From Acinetobacter terrae (GTDB taxonomy: Bacteria > Pseudomonadota > Gammaproteobacteria > Pseudomonadales > Moraxellaceae): 64,000 nt of DNA. Every line of letters begins with the position of its first letter. Position 1 is the stretch's first letter. The stretch is taken from NCBI RefSeq assembly GCF_013004375.1, contig NZ_JABERI010000025.1, forward strand, positions 1-64,000. The letters are read 5' to 3'. The notes beneath the pieces were generated by a model, which worked only from the letters and a program-made list of their open reading frames with translations, searched no databases and was not told where the DNA came from. Shown piece after piece: positions 10,338-19,903 of this stretch. The translations under genes and the position numbers were made by a program.

Positions 10338-11648
10338 TTGAAAGCTGTTATCTACATCCTCGCATCTCTTAGTTTATTGTGCTCCACGATAGTCAATGCT
10401 GCGTTACTGAACCTCGTCCCTGAAAGCGTTGAAGCTCCTGCATGGACCATTCTTGATACCCAATCCGGACAAGTGATTGCGGAGCACAATAGCCATGAGC
10501 AACGTGCACCGGCATCCATGACCAAAATGATGGTTGCGTATATCGCGCTCAAAGAAATTGAAGCGGGTCATTTAAAAAAGGATGAAATCATCACTGCAAC
10601 ACCGGTAGTCAAAATGGTGCAGTGGGATGAATCACAAATGTACCTGAAAGAAGGTGAACAGATCTCTGTTGATCAGCTGCTGGCAGGTTTGATCGTGATG
10701 TCAGCCAATGATGCTGCGGTGACTTTAGCGGAACGTATTTCAGGCACTGTTCCAGCTTTCATTGAACGCATGAATAAAGAAGCCAAAGCCTTAGGAATGA
10801 ACGATACGCATTTTGCCAATGCACCCGGCATTACCATGCCAGATCATTTTTCATCTGCGCACGACATGGCACTTCTCGGTCAAGCACTCGCATTACAGAC
10901 ACCTGAATATTTACATTATTCAGTGATGCCGAGTTTCAGTTATAACCAGCGTTTTCACCGTGCAACTAACTTGGCGCTCAAATTTGACCCCACTGTTGAT
11001 GGTTTAAAAACCGGTTTTACCAAGGCGGCAGGTTATAACCTGGCACTGACTGCACACCGTCCTACCGGTAATCCGGCACTTCCTGAACGTCGCCTTATTG
11101 TCGTGGTCATGGGCACAAAAAATGCTTTAAAACGTGCTGAAGTTGCCCACACTCTTCTGAACATGGCTTATACCTATACGCGCAATGAAGTGGCGATTAA
11201 GGACAAGCAGCTGATTGCTGAATTGCCGGTGATTAAATCCACTTTAAAAATGTTTAAACTGGAAACCAGCAAACCGCAAATTGTGACCACTTCTTTATAT
11301 GACCAGCCTTATGCGATTGATCTGCAAACCTATGACACCGTGAATCAGCGCATTATGTTGAATACAGGCAATGGTACGATTCAGGTGATCGATCCATTAC
11401 AAGAAACAAAAACCCACTTAAATGTAGAAATCAAAGAAAAATTCCTGACTGCCCCATTAGCTAAAGTGATGGAATTGGCAACGGTACAGGTTTATCAAAA
11501 CAACCAGTTGATTCGAACCATTGCCATTGAAAATGATGTGCACATTGAAGAAGCCAATTTCTTCCAGAAAATCGCAATTTGGTTTAAACAGCTTTTTACT
11601 TTTTTCTCCAGTGATGACGTTGAAGTCAAAACTTATCCACTAGGCTAA
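10338..11648 (+). CDS. dacC: D-alanyl-D-alanine carboxypeptidase (PBP5/6 type)
   Basis: This periplasmic enzyme removes the terminal D-Ala from peptidoglycan stem peptides. From the chosen start the active-site motifs are SMTK at 60-63, SAN at 122-124 and KTG near residue 230, followed by the C-terminal PBP5 beta domain. A signal peptide ends near VNAAL (residues 19-23). The C-terminus is an amphipathic, aromatic-rich stretch (FFQKIAIWFKQLFTFF), the usual membrane anchor of this family. The start is a TTG at 10338 with AAAGGA 7 nt upstream. An upstream TTG at 10296 gives an extension without signal-peptide logic. Confidence 0.95.
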   Translation: MKAVIYILASLSLLCSTIVNAALLNLVPESVEAPAWTILDTQSGQVIAEHNSHEQRAPASMTKMMVAYIALKEIEAGHLKKDEIITATPVVKMVQWDESQMYLKEGEQISVDQLLAGLIVMSANDAAVTLAERISGTVPAFIERMNKEAKALGMNDTHFANAPGITMPDHFSSAHDMALLGQALALQTPEYLHYSVMPSFSYNQRFHRATNLALKFDPTVDGLKTGFTKAAGYNLALTAHRPTGNPALPERRLIVVVMGTKNALKRAEVAHTLLNMAYTYTRNEVAIKDKQLIAELPVIKSTLKMFKLETSKPQIVTTSLYDQPYAIDLQTYDTVNQRIMLNTGNGTIQVIDPLQETKTHLNVEIKEKFLTAPLAKVMELATVQVYQNNQLIRTIAIENDVHIEEANFFQKIAIWFKQLFTFFSSDDVEVKTYPLG

Positions 11649-11710
11649 TTGCGTGACATTTCTTTAAGTTATGTAAGCTGTATAACAATCTAATCAAAAG
11701 CAATGAATTG

Positions 11711-11742
11711 AAGATGGCATATTGATGCCATCTTCTTTTTTT
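11711..11742 (+). terminator. Terminator of dacC
   Basis: AAGATGGCAT and ATGCCATCTT are perfect arms around ATTG, followed by CTTTTTTT. Confidence 0.9.
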
Positions 11743-11771
11743 CGTCTTTAAAATAACAAATAGGTTTAAAA

Positions 11772-13058
11772 ATGAGTAATCTACATAAAATTGTCATTGT
11801 GGGTGGTGGTGCAGGTGGTTTAGAGCTTGCGACTCAACTGGGCAATAGTTTAGGTAAAACCCATAAAGCGAAAATCACTTTAGTCGATCAAAAACTGACA
11901 CATATCTGGAAACCGCTTTTACATGAAATTGCAGCGGGCACAATCAATCCGCATGCCGAAGAAACCAATTATTTCGCCCATGCATCAAAACATCATTATG
12001 AATTTGTCTTAGGCAGCTTGATTGATCTCGATCAAACCACCAAACAAATCATTCTTGAAACAGCGCAGTTATCTAGACCCGAGCAGACTCAAAAGAATCT
12101 TCGTTTGGATTACGACACACTGATTATTGCCGTGGGTTCAACATCGAATGACTTTAATACCGAAGGCGTAAAACAGCACTGTCATTTCCTCGATAATCGT
12201 AAACAGGCTGACCTGTTTCAGCAAGATTTACTGCATTTATATCTAGAAGCCCAAAACCATGAAACCGCACGCGCATTGAATATTGCGATTATTGGCGCAG
12301 GTGCAACAGGGATAGAACTTGCAGCTGAGCTGTTTCAAGCCAAGCAGACGTTCTTTAAATATGGCTTAAATAAAATTGACCCGAAAAATGTCAATATTAC
12401 TGTCATTGAAGCGGCTGACCGTATCTTGCCTGCGCTTTCCGAAACCATCGCCAAGCATACCAGCCATCAATTAGCGCAATTTGGAATTCAGGTACTGACA
12501 AAGCATCGGGTTGCCAAAGTCGATGACGACAAAGTCTATTTTGCCGATGGAACATCGCTTGATGCAGAACTGAAAGTCTGGGCGGCAGGAATTAAAGCCC
12601 CTGCTGTGCTAGAAAAATTAACCGGCTTTGAAAAGGACAATCTTCACCGCCTCAAAGTCTATGCAACGCTGCAAACCCTATCCGATCCAAATATTTTTGT
12701 TTGTGGTGACTGTGCCCATTGCCAACCTACTGCTGACGAACCTGTACTTGGTCCACGCGCTCAAGTCGCCAGCCAACAAGCCAGTTTCCTGGTCGATGCA
12801 ATGAAAGCTCGCATTCAAGGCAAACCACAACCGATGTTCAAATTTTCAGACAAAGGCTCACTGGTGTCATTAAGCCACAATAAAGCGGTTGGAGAATTGC
12901 TCGGGCAAGTGAATGTACAAGGTTTTATCGCGAAATCGATGTATATCTCTTTATATCGACTGCATCAGGCCGCTATTCATGGCTACACCCATGCAGGTCT
13001 TTTGACCGCTAAGGATTTTGTCACAAGAAAAACAGGTCCAAAGATAAAATTACATTGA
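11772..13058 (+). CDS. ndh: Type II NADH:quinone oxidoreductase (NDH-2)
   Basis: This 428-residue flavoprotein passes electrons from NADH to quinone without pumping protons. The N-terminal FAD motif GGGAGGLE lies at residues 11-18, and a second nucleotide-binding motif (GAGATGIELAAEL, about residues 175-187) binds NADH. The second FAD block VCGDCAHC is near residue 315. The C-terminal region carries hydrophobic and amphipathic segments expected for membrane association. It stands alone between dacC and slyD, with a terminator 30 bp upstream. The distinction from other NDH-2-like reductases is by overall fit. Confidence 0.9.
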   Translation: MSNLHKIVIVGGGAGGLELATQLGNSLGKTHKAKITLVDQKLTHIWKPLLHEIAAGTINPHAEETNYFAHASKHHYEFVLGSLIDLDQTTKQIILETAQLSRPEQTQKNLRLDYDTLIIAVGSTSNDFNTEGVKQHCHFLDNRKQADLFQQDLLHLYLEAQNHETARALNIAIIGAGATGIELAAELFQAKQTFFKYGLNKIDPKNVNITVIEAADRILPALSETIAKHTSHQLAQFGIQVLTKHRVAKVDDDKVYFADGTSLDAELKVWAAGIKAPAVLEKLTGFEKDNLHRLKVYATLQTLSDPNIFVCGDCAHCQPTADEPVLGPRAQVASQQASFLVDAMKARIQGKPQPMFKFSDKGSLVSLSHNKAVGELLGQVNVQGFIAKSMYISLYRLHQAAIHGYTHAGLLTAKDFVTRKTGPKIKLH

Positions 13059-13193
13059 AATTTTAAAAACCGTCCCTATTATTAAGAAAATGTCATTAAA
13101 AACGTAGAAAATGCAGATTTTTGATAAATATGATCTACAAAATCTGCTTTTCACTTTATGATGTCCCCTTTAAAAATTGAATGGATCAATAAC

Positions 13194-13676
13194 ATGACTG
13201 CTATTGCAAATGACCTCGTGGTTTCTTTCCACTACACGTTGACTAACGCAGAAGGCGAAACTCTCGACCAATCACAAGGTGAACCACTTGCATATTTGCA
13301 CGGTGCAGGTAACATCATCCCAGGTTTAGAAAATGCTTTGGTAGGCAAAACTGTTGGTGATAAATTTACTGTAAACGTTCCTGCTGCTGAAGGTTATGGC
13401 GAATATAACCCAGAAATGGTTCAAGAAGTTCCTGCTCAAATGTTCCAAGGTGTGGACAACATCCAACCTGGTATGCAGTTCCAAGCTCAAACTGATGACG
13501 GCGTGCAAATCGTGACTGTTAAAGCAGTTGAAGGCGACACAATCGTTGTGGATGCTAACTTCCCGCTTGCTGGTCAAGATTTAACTTTTGAAGTTGAAAT
13601 TGTAGAAATTCGTGAAGCTTCTGCTGAAGAATTAGAACACGGTCACGTACACGGCGCTGGTGGTCACCACCACTAA
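13194..13676 (+). CDS. slyD: SlyD-like FKBP-type peptidyl-prolyl isomerase
   Basis: The 160-residue product has the SlyD arrangement: an FKBP fold (YTLTNAEGETLDQS, then HGAGNIIPGLENAL) with an inserted chaperone flap (AAEGYGEYNPEMVQEVP). The C-terminus is His-rich (HGHVHGAGGHHH), a short version of the nickel-binding tail. It isomerises prolyl bonds and chaperones in the cytoplasm; metal delivery is inferred from the tail. I start at the ATG at 13194 (MTAIANDLV), where homology begins, not at the in-frame codon at 13158. Confidence 0.93.
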   Translation: MTAIANDLVVSFHYTLTNAEGETLDQSQGEPLAYLHGAGNIIPGLENALVGKTVGDKFTVNVPAAEGYGEYNPEMVQEVPAQMFQGVDNIQPGMQFQAQTDDGVQIVTVKAVEGDTIVVDANFPLAGQDLTFEVEIVEIREASAEELEHGHVHGAGGHHH

Positions 13677-13691
13677 GATCGGTACAGATCA

Positions 13692-13721
13692 AAAAAGGCA
13701 AAGTTTTACTTTGCCTTTTTT
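13692..13721. terminator. Terminator after slyD
   Basis: AAAAAGGCAAAG and CTTTGCCTTTTT are perfect 12-bp arms around a 5-nt loop. A- and T-runs on both sides mean it may also end the minus-strand regulator gene at 13797. Confidence 0.92.
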
Positions 13722-13796
13722 ATTGCCTGAAATTTTTTATACAGAATTCAATCACCCCAGAAAATCAGTTGGTTTAGACATTTTTTAGCAATACAT

Positions 13797-14495
13797 CTAC
13801 AACTGGCTGATTTGTTTTAAGCGCTGCATATCGATAATGCGAATCTGGCTATAATTCCACTCTACAATGCGTTGTTGTATAAAATATTGCAGTTGCTTAT
13901 TTAAGGTTTGTCGGGACACATTGAGTAATTCGGCAAATTCCTGCTGGCTCATTTTGAATTGAATCGTTGAATGCACCTGAATTGTGGGTATTGCCTGCTG
14001 CCCTAAGATCATTAAATGTCGCGCAATTTTTTGATTAATACTCGCGGTTTGCAGATAGCGGTTTTTCTCCATCAAGCCATACATGCGCTCACTCAGTAAT
14101 TGAATGATCTGCCACATGGCTTGTGGCTGCTGTTGTAAGTGTTCCAGAAAAACCTGCCCTGAAATCACGGCAACTTCGACTTGCTCTGCTGCATAAAAAT
14201 CAAAATTCAGCGGTTTATGCTGTAAAAATGGTACCAGATTAAATACTGAATACATTTTCACATAATCACTGACTTTAAACTCACCATCACTGAGCAACCA
14301 GCCAATCTGCATCCGTCCAGACAACAGTACATAGATATCATCCAGTTTTTGCTGATAACGTAAAATCTGTTGTTGCGGTAAAAAACGTAGATATTTCACC
14401 TGCTGCAATAAAATTTGATGTGACTGTGCGTTGAATGCTGAAAAGACTGCATCCTCCTTGAAAATTTGCTGTAATTTTTCTGCACGACTGAGCAT
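13797..14495 (-). CDS. Crp/Fnr family transcriptional regulator
   Basis: The 232-residue product has an N-terminal cyclic-nucleotide-binding-type beta roll (about residues 30-140) and a C-terminal winged helix with the recognition segment QQEFAELLNVSRQTLNKQL (around 178-196). The four N-terminal cysteines of Fnr are absent, and I cannot see the full cAMP-binding signature of Crp, so the ligand is unknown. It lies downstream of a TauD-type dioxygenase gene on the same strand but behind a terminator. Regulation of that neighbour is plausible but unproven. Confidence 0.85.
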   Translation of the reverse strand: MLSRAEKLQQIFKEDAVFSAFNAQSHQILLQQVKYLRFLPQQQILRYQQKLDDIYVLLSGRMQIGWLLSDGEFKVSDYVKMYSVFNLVPFLQHKPLNFDFYAAEQVEVAVISGQVFLEHLQQQPQAMWQIIQLLSERMYGLMEKNRYLQTASINQKIARHLMILGQQAIPTIQVHSTIQFKMSQQEFAELLNVSRQTLNKQLQYFIQQRIVEWNYSQIRIIDMQRLKQISQL

Positions 14496-14520
14496 GTGAA
14501 AATGAGGATCTCATTAAAAA

Positions 14521-14550
14521 TAAAAAACCTAGTACTCCAGATACTAGGTT
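14521..14550 (-). terminator. Terminator of the TauD-type dioxygenase gene
   Basis: AACCTAGTA and TACTAGGTT are perfect 9-bp arms with a 7-nt loop, followed on the minus strand by a T-rich run. Confidence 0.85.
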
Positions 14551-14644
14551 GTTCATCTCTTTAGACCAACTAAGTTTTAACGCTATGTATATCTCGAATT
14601 CAGATCACTACGATTCTACACAGCGCCACCTTACAACTGAGTTA

Positions 14645-15616
14645 TTAGGATACTTTTTCTAAAATTTGACCATTTTCAAAGGTAAAATTAGAAATGTCCT
14701 GTTTCACGACTTTCTTCAAGCTCACACTTGGACGACCATCTACACCAAACGGGATATCCCCTTCAATCGTGACACGGCGTACGACACGCAGATCGTCACC
14801 ATAGTCATTAATCGCACGGTGTTGAGTTGCTCGGTTATCCCAAATTGCGACATCACCCACGCTCCAGCGCCAGCGCACAATGTTTTCTAAATTTACGGCA
14901 TAGTCTTGGAATAAATCAAACAAGCGACGTGAATCTTGGGTGTTATAACCGACAAAGCGTTTAAAGAAGTGACCCAATAATAATGTTTTCTCACCACTTT
15001 CAGGATGCACACGCACCAACGGATGTTCAGTTTCATATTCAGTCGAATTGAATAGCGCACGATATTTTTCTGCATCGATTCGCGTGCTTGTCGTTACTTT
15101 AGAGGCATAGTCATAATCATTGCTATGCACTGCACGCAAGCTATCTGCCAATTTTTTGAGTTCTTTTGGTAGATCATTATAAGCAGATGTCGTATTCGCC
15201 CAAACCGTATCCCCGCCTGCTGCCGGTGCAACAATGCTGCGTAAAATGGAAGCCTTTGGATAATCTTCAATAAAACTGATGTCAGTATGCCAGGTATCCG
15301 CACGTCCACCACGTGAATCCAGCTCTAGCACATGCGCTGTTCCGCTTTTTACCGGAACCGTTGGATGATTCAATGGCTTTCCTAATAGTGCTGCAAAGCC
15401 TTCCTGTTCATCATCCGTTAGGTGCTGCTGATTTTTAAAGAAGATTGCCTTGTACTTGACTAAAGCATGGTTAATTTCATAGACCGTGTTCTGATCTAAA
15501 GTTGAAGAGAGTTTGATCCCTTCAATTTCCGCACCAATGCGACCGGTAATCGGTTTCACCTGAATATGTTGATATTGATAGTTTGGATCATATGGTTTGG
15601 TTTGAGTTTGGCTCAT
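14645..15616 (-). CDS. TauD/TfdA family 2-oxoglutarate-dependent dioxygenase
   Basis: The 323-residue product is an Fe(II)/2-oxoglutarate dioxygenase. The metal-binding HxD is seen in TWHTDISF, the distal His in ATQHRAINDYG, and the 2-oxoglutarate-binding Arg in the following RVVRR. The family hydroxylates taurine, alkyl sulfates or aryloxy acids so that sulfite or another group is released. The length and the N-terminal VKPITGRIGAEIEGIKLS fit TauD or the alkylsulfatase AtsK equally well. No sulfonate ABC transporter is next to it, so the substrate stays open. Confidence 0.9.
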   Translation of the reverse strand: MSQTQTKPYDPNYQYQHIQVKPITGRIGAEIEGIKLSSTLDQNTVYEINHALVKYKAIFFKNQQHLTDDEQEGFAALLGKPLNHPTVPVKSGTAHVLELDSRGGRADTWHTDISFIEDYPKASILRSIVAPAAGGDTVWANTTSAYNDLPKELKKLADSLRAVHSNDYDYASKVTTSTRIDAEKYRALFNSTEYETEHPLVRVHPESGEKTLLLGHFFKRFVGYNTQDSRRLFDLFQDYAVNLENIVRWRWSVGDVAIWDNRATQHRAINDYGDDLRVVRRVTIEGDIPFGVDGRPSVSLKKVVKQDISNFTFENGQILEKVS

Positions 15617-15822
15617 GGCTATTCCTTATATTTCAATTTTTATTGCAACGTTGTGTTGTTGAAATACAGTCTGCCCTTAAACCGTTCTAAACACTGTCAA
15701 ACCTTTGACAGTGATCAGCACAATACCTGCTTAAGTTTTGAATATTCCTGATTTAGCGATTGAACTTTTAGGTATGCAGTTAGTGGTATAAGTAAAATAT
15801 TTAAACTTAAAGTTACCCATTA

Positions 15823-15849
15823 AAAAAGCCCCTACATTTGGGGCTTTTT
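15823..15849 (-). terminator. Terminator of rnk
   Basis: AAAAAGCCCC and GGGGCTTTTT surround a 7-nt loop, 11 bp past the rnk stop codon. Confidence 0.9.
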
Positions 15850-15860
15850 ATTCAAAATGA

Positions 15861-16265
15861 TTATAGATAATCGCCTTCACGTTCTGGCTGATACAACACT
15901 TTTTCAATCTTCACTTTCATTAAATGACCATCAGGCTGTGGCCACTCAATTTCCTGTCCTTCTGCCAGTCCCAAAATTGCTGCGCCTACCGGTGCAAGTA
16001 CATTGACCTGTCCTTTTTCACCGCGAAAATCATGCGGATAAACCAAGGTAATATCCGTAGATTCGCGAGCAGGCGCAATAACAATACGCACACGCGCATT
16101 CATGGTCACCACATTTTCAGGAACATCTTGTGGAGCAACAACATCAGCACGCGCAAGCTCATCTTCAAGATGTTGCATCGTTGGACTCAGTTTAGATTGA
16201 TGATCAAGCATGGTTTCTAAACGTTGAAGATCTTGTTGTGAAATAATAATTGTAGGTTTAGCCAT
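15861..16265 (-). CDS. rnk: Rnk, nucleoside diphosphate kinase regulator of the GreA/GreB fold
   Basis: The 134-residue product matches Rnk in length and layout: a short N-terminal coiled coil (about residues 1-45) and a C-terminal FKBP-like GreA/B domain with DITLVYPHDF and VLAPVGAAILGLAEGQEI. Rnk binds RNA polymerase near the secondary channel; its effect on nucleoside diphosphate kinase was first seen genetically in other gammaproteobacteria. The coiled coil is shorter than in GreA, and the acidic tip needed for transcript cleavage is not evident. Confidence 0.9.
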   Translation of the reverse strand: MAKPTIIISQQDLQRLETMLDHQSKLSPTMQHLEDELARADVVAPQDVPENVVTMNARVRIVIAPARESTDITLVYPHDFRGEKGQVNVLAPVGAAILGLAEGQEIEWPQPDGHLMKVKIEKVLYQPEREGDYL

Positions 16266-16392
16266 TTACCTGATTCCTTTGAACGAAAGATGTCATTACA
16301 GCAATAGCAAAATGAGTTATATCTTTTATGGAGTATTATTCTGTTATAGCAGAAATATGATATTCGAAAAATATGACTTTTAATCATATATA

Positions 16393-16418
16393 AAAAAAGC
16401 CCCCTTGAGGGGGGCTTT
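16393..16418 (-). terminator. Terminator of glyA
   Basis: AAAGCCCCC and GGGGGGCTTT form a strong hairpin with a TTGA loop, followed by a T-run on the minus strand. Confidence 0.9.
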
Positions 16419-16432
16419 CTCAAGTCGTTCAC

Positions 16433-17686
16433 TTATTTTGCGTAAACAGGAAATTTAGCACAAACAGTTGCAACTTTTTCTTTAACCGTAGCGATTACCG
16501 CTTCGTCGCCTTTCGCATCCAAGATGTCTGCGATCCAGCCAGCAAGTTCACGTACTTCAGCTTCGCCGAAACCACGCGTTGTTACAGCTGGAGTACCAAT
16601 ACGGATACCAGAAGTCACGAACGGAGAACGCGGGTCATTTGGTACAGCATTTTTGTTCACAGTAATGTGAGCAGCACCTAACCAAGCATCCGCTTCTTTA
16701 CCAGTCACGTCTTGTTTGATCAGTGACAATAAGAACAAGTGATTCTCAGTACCACCAGAAACGATATCGTAACCACGTGCGATTAATACTTCAGCCATTG
16801 CTTTAGCATTTACCACAACTTGTTTTTGATATTCTTTGTATTCAGGTGTCATTGCTTCTTTAAAGCAGATTGCTTTAGCCGCAATAGCGTGAACCAATGG
16901 ACCGCCTTGGTTACCCGGGAATACTGCAGATTGAAGTTTTTTCTCAATCTCTTCGTTTGCTTTAGCCAGGATTAAACCTGAACGCGGGCCACGAAGTGTT
17001 TTATGCGTTGTAGTTGTTGTAACGTCAGCAATTTGTACTGGGCTTGGATAAACACCCGCAGCAACCAAACCAGCAACGTGAGCCATATCTACAAACAGGT
17101 AAGCGCCAACTTTGTCCGCGATTTCACGGAAACGCTGCCAATCAACGATTTGGCTATATGCAGAGAAACCAGCAACGATCATACGTGGCTTGTGTTCTAC
17201 CGCTAAACGTTCAACTTCTTCGTAATCGATCTCGCCAGTTTCAACATTTAAGCCGTACTGAATCGCATTATATGTTTTACCAGAGAAGCTAACTTTTGCA
17301 CCGTGAGTCAAGTGACCACCGTGAGCCAAGCTCATACCCAAAACTGTGTCGCCCGGGTTAAGAAGCGCTAGGTAAACAGCAGAGTTTGCTTGTGAACCAG
17401 CATGTGGCTGAACGTTAGCATAGTCAGCACCAAAGAGTTCTTTAGCACGGTCAATCGCCAATTGTTCGATGATGTCTACATATTCGCAACCGCCATAATA
17501 GCGTTTACCAGGGTAGCCTTCCGCATATTTGTTAGTGAGTTTTGAGCCTTGAGCTTCCATAACTGCTGGAGAGCAATAGTTTTCAGAAGCGATTAGCTCG
17601 ATGTGCGCTTCTTGGCGCTCACCTTCAGCATCAATTGCTTTAGCTAATTCTGGGTCAAATTCAGAAATCGAGATATTGGCAAACAT
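16433..17686 (-). CDS. glyA: Serine hydroxymethyltransferase
   Basis: This PLP enzyme interconverts serine and glycine and loads one-carbon units onto tetrahydrofolate. The product is 417 residues, the same as E. coli GlyA. The PLP-lysine block [15 protein letters not shown] (near residue 230) is intact, as are [15 protein letters not shown] and [11 protein letters not shown] near the N-terminus. It is a single-gene unit with a terminator directly after it. Confidence 0.98.
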   Translation of the reverse strand: MFANISISEFDPELAKAIDAEGERQEAHIELIASENYCSPAVMEAQGSKLTNKYAEGYPGKRYYGGCEYVDIIEQLAIDRAKELFGADYANVQPHAGSQANSAVYLALLNPGDTVLGMSLAHGGHLTHGAKVSFSGKTYNAIQYGLNVETGEIDYEEVERLAVEHKPRMIVAGFSAYSQIVDWQRFREIADKVGAYLFVDMAHVAGLVAAGVYPSPVQIADVTTTTTHKTLRGPRSGLILAKANEEIEKKLQSAVFPGNQGGPLVHAIAAKAICFKEAMTPEYKEYQKQVVVNAKAMAEVLIARGYDIVSGGTENHLFLLSLIKQDVTGKEADAWLGAAHITVNKNAVPNDPRSPFVTSGIRIGTPAVTTRGFGEAEVRELAGWIADILDAKGDEAVIATVKEKVATVCAKFPVYAK

Positions 17687-17785
17687 TAGCGAGGTCCTAT
17701 AAATTAGGGCTTTTAAGCCGTGCTAAGATTGGCGCGTATTGTAGCATGAAGTTTATAAATATCGAGAATGAACTTTGTTCAGTTT

Positions 17786-17826
17786 TAAATAAAAATAGCT
17801 CATGTAAATATAAAACATGAGCTATT
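17786..17826 (-). terminator. Terminator of the lipase-like lipoprotein gene
   Basis: AATAGCTCATGT (17794-17805) and ACATGAGCTATT (17815-17826) are perfect 12-bp arms. On the minus strand they are followed by TTTTTATTT. It lies about 115 bp past the stop codon. Confidence 0.8.
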
Positions 17827-17941
17827 AAGGTCAAATCAAGTTATTGAATTGGCATTAAAGATTCAACATTACTTGTTCTTTATATATGCACTGTTAAATC
17901 TCAGCTTATTTCTAAACAGAAATTCATCAGAAAGTTAAGAG

Positions 17942-19168
17942 CTATTGTGCAAACAGAGTTTTAACATTGGTTACAAAGCTATTAGAGTTAGATGTATACA
18001 CCGTAGTATGGTCCCAGTTTGCATTGGTTATATATTGAATTTTCGTTCCTTTAGCTTCTGCGCTTGCTTTTAGCAGATCAGTTGCTGCTTGAGGTACGGT
18101 TGGATCTTTTCCACCTTGATAAATAATAACCGGCTGACTCAATTTCACTGTGCCGGGTTGCGAGTCTTTGACTAAGAAGTTTTGAATCACGGGTATCGAC
18201 ATAAAATTATCTTGATTTCGCCCATAGCCATTCAATGAACCCAGATGTTCAGGTAATGAAACATAATCTGTCATCCCTTTAGCCAAGGCTGCCCCCACAG
18301 AGCCTGAACATTCTGTTTCTGCAATAGGAGCAATTTTTGCAGTGTCTGCTTTAAAGACCTCAGCATAACTGACCGAAATTTTATGTCTTTGCATTCCTGC
18401 AACAATCAAAGAAGTAAATGTATCTAAAGATGCCAAGACAGGTATTTGTATATTTGCAGGCTGATTTTTTACCGCATTTTCACCCCCTTGCAATATTGCG
18501 GCAAGGTTTGATGGCGGTGCAATAGCAATCGTTCCCTTATAATCAAGCTTTGCTCTTGAAGCATATTGTGCTGCACCCAATGCAGCATGCCCGCCCTGAG
18601 AATGGCCAATCGTCACCCATTGTGGAGCAGCTTTTTTACCTTGTCGATTTAAGTAATCACGTGTTGCCACTACAGCATCGGTAATAGAAAAGGCTTCACT
18701 CTTTAAATTTAGGAATGGATGATTACCAGGTGAGCCCAAACCTTCATAATCTGGAGCAACCACAACATAACCTTCTGCCAATAGTTTTTGCAGTAGGCCC
18801 TCAGTTCCCAGTAACCCTTGCTGGCTAGGTGCACATTTATCTGCCACACCCGTTGTACCATGCGCCCAGACTACAATAAGCCAACCATTTGCAGGCTGTA
18901 CAGTTTTTGGAACAAATACTAAAGCCGTTGCTGTAACTTCCTTATTATCAACACCTAACATTTTATATGTCATCAACTGACTATCGGCAGCTACTTCAGG
19001 CATACCATCCTTGGTGTAGGCTGTCACATTCACTACAGGATTTTGAATATTATTTACAGGTATTCCACTATTCGGCCCATTGAAGACCCAATCATTATCG
19101 TCACTTCCACAAGCCGTTAAAAATATGACTGAGCTACTCATTAATACTGTTAGCAATGTTTTATTCAT
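17942..19168 (-). CDS. Secretory-lipase-like alpha/beta hydrolase lipoprotein
   Basis: The 408-residue product begins with a signal peptide ending in the lipobox LTAC, so it is an envelope lipoprotein. It has an alpha/beta-hydrolase fold: oxyanion region WAHGTTG, nucleophile elbow GHSQGG (about residue 190), a likely acid in GGKDPTVPQ and the catalytic His in NWDHTTVY. The order and length fit the secretory lipase family (LIP, PF03583 type). The substrate is probably an ester or glyceride but is not shown. It forms a single-gene unit. Confidence 0.85.
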   Translation of the reverse strand: MNKTLLTVLMSSSVIFLTACGSDDNDWVFNGPNSGIPVNNIQNPVVNVTAYTKDGMPEVAADSQLMTYKMLGVDNKEVTATALVFVPKTVQPANGWLIVVWAHGTTGVADKCAPSQQGLLGTEGLLQKLLAEGYVVVAPDYEGLGSPGNHPFLNLKSEAFSITDAVVATRDYLNRQGKKAAPQWVTIGHSQGGHAALGAAQYASRAKLDYKGTIAIAPPSNLAAILQGGENAVKNQPANIQIPVLASLDTFTSLIVAGMQRHKISVSYAEVFKADTAKIAPIAETECSGSVGAALAKGMTDYVSLPEHLGSLNGYGRNQDNFMSIPVIQNFLVKDSQPGTVKLSQPVIIYQGGKDPTVPQAATDLLKASAEAKGTKIQYITNANWDHTTVYTSNSNSFVTNVKTLFAQ

Positions 19169-19379
19169 ATTTACATTTCCCTATACATTTTTTATTGTGA
19201 TGATTTAATTATCATGAAGATAAGAACTATTACCTTTATTCTTGATTTTGAACAAGGAAATTTTAGACCAAATCAACAATACAAAAAGTAATTAGATTTC
19301 ATCCAATCTAAATGATTGATTTTTAAAGGACTGATTTTTATACTCTTACAAATATCTAACAATATGTAATCAGAAAAAC

Positions 19380-19820
19380 ATGCTTGCTTTTATTTGCCTT
19401 ATTCTTGGTTTTCTATTGGGTTACGCTATACGAGGTTTAAAAAAAGACAAACCCGTTAACAAAGTTGTACGTCGCTATTCTGCACCGATGACCTATCAAC
19501 AAAAACTCCACCTAAAAAGTCATCATCAAAATGATAGTGACCGCATTCGTGAATTGAATGAATTAAGCCGAAATCAAAGCGTATTTTTACGATTGCTTAA
19601 ACAAACGTTTATAAATCATGAAATCGCCATTAAACAAAAACGTTTTATCATTTTAGATCGCGACTATATGCCATGTGCGATATTTGAATACTGTGATGGC
19701 ACTCAAGCCATTAAATTGATGGATCATGAAGATGGGCTGCCTTTATATCTATATAAAGGTCTCATTTCGAGTGATGAATTAAAACAAGACTATTTAAACA
19801 TCATCTCTGGGCAGAAATAA
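19380..19820 (+). CDS. Membrane-anchored protein with a DUF2726-like domain
   Basis: The 146-residue product has one N-terminal transmembrane helix (residues 2-18), a short basic linker, then a soluble domain containing KQKRFIILDRDYMPCAIFEY. That block, a beta strand with acidic residues and a second hydrophobic strand, recalls the DUF2726 nuclease-like fold, as does the gene at 54986. I cannot confirm catalytic residues and do not assign a function. The start is an ATG at 19380 without a strong ribosome binding site. Confidence 0.65.
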   Translation: MLAFICLILGFLLGYAIRGLKKDKPVNKVVRRYSAPMTYQQKLHLKSHHQNDSDRIRELNELSRNQSVFLRLLKQTFINHEIAIKQKRFIILDRDYMPCAIFEYCDGTQAIKLMDHEDGLPLYLYKGLISSDELKQDYLNIISGQK

Positions 19821-19903
19821 GAAAGAATCGCTCAAAGTCGCTGTTTTCGGTTTGTGTCAGTGCATTTGAAAGTGTTAAATTTATTCAAACTTCCGCTACA
19901 GTT

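Noticed and set aside
16217..16432. 71-codon minus-strand frame between rnk and glyA
   Set aside because: It starts inside the glyA terminator and overlaps rnk.
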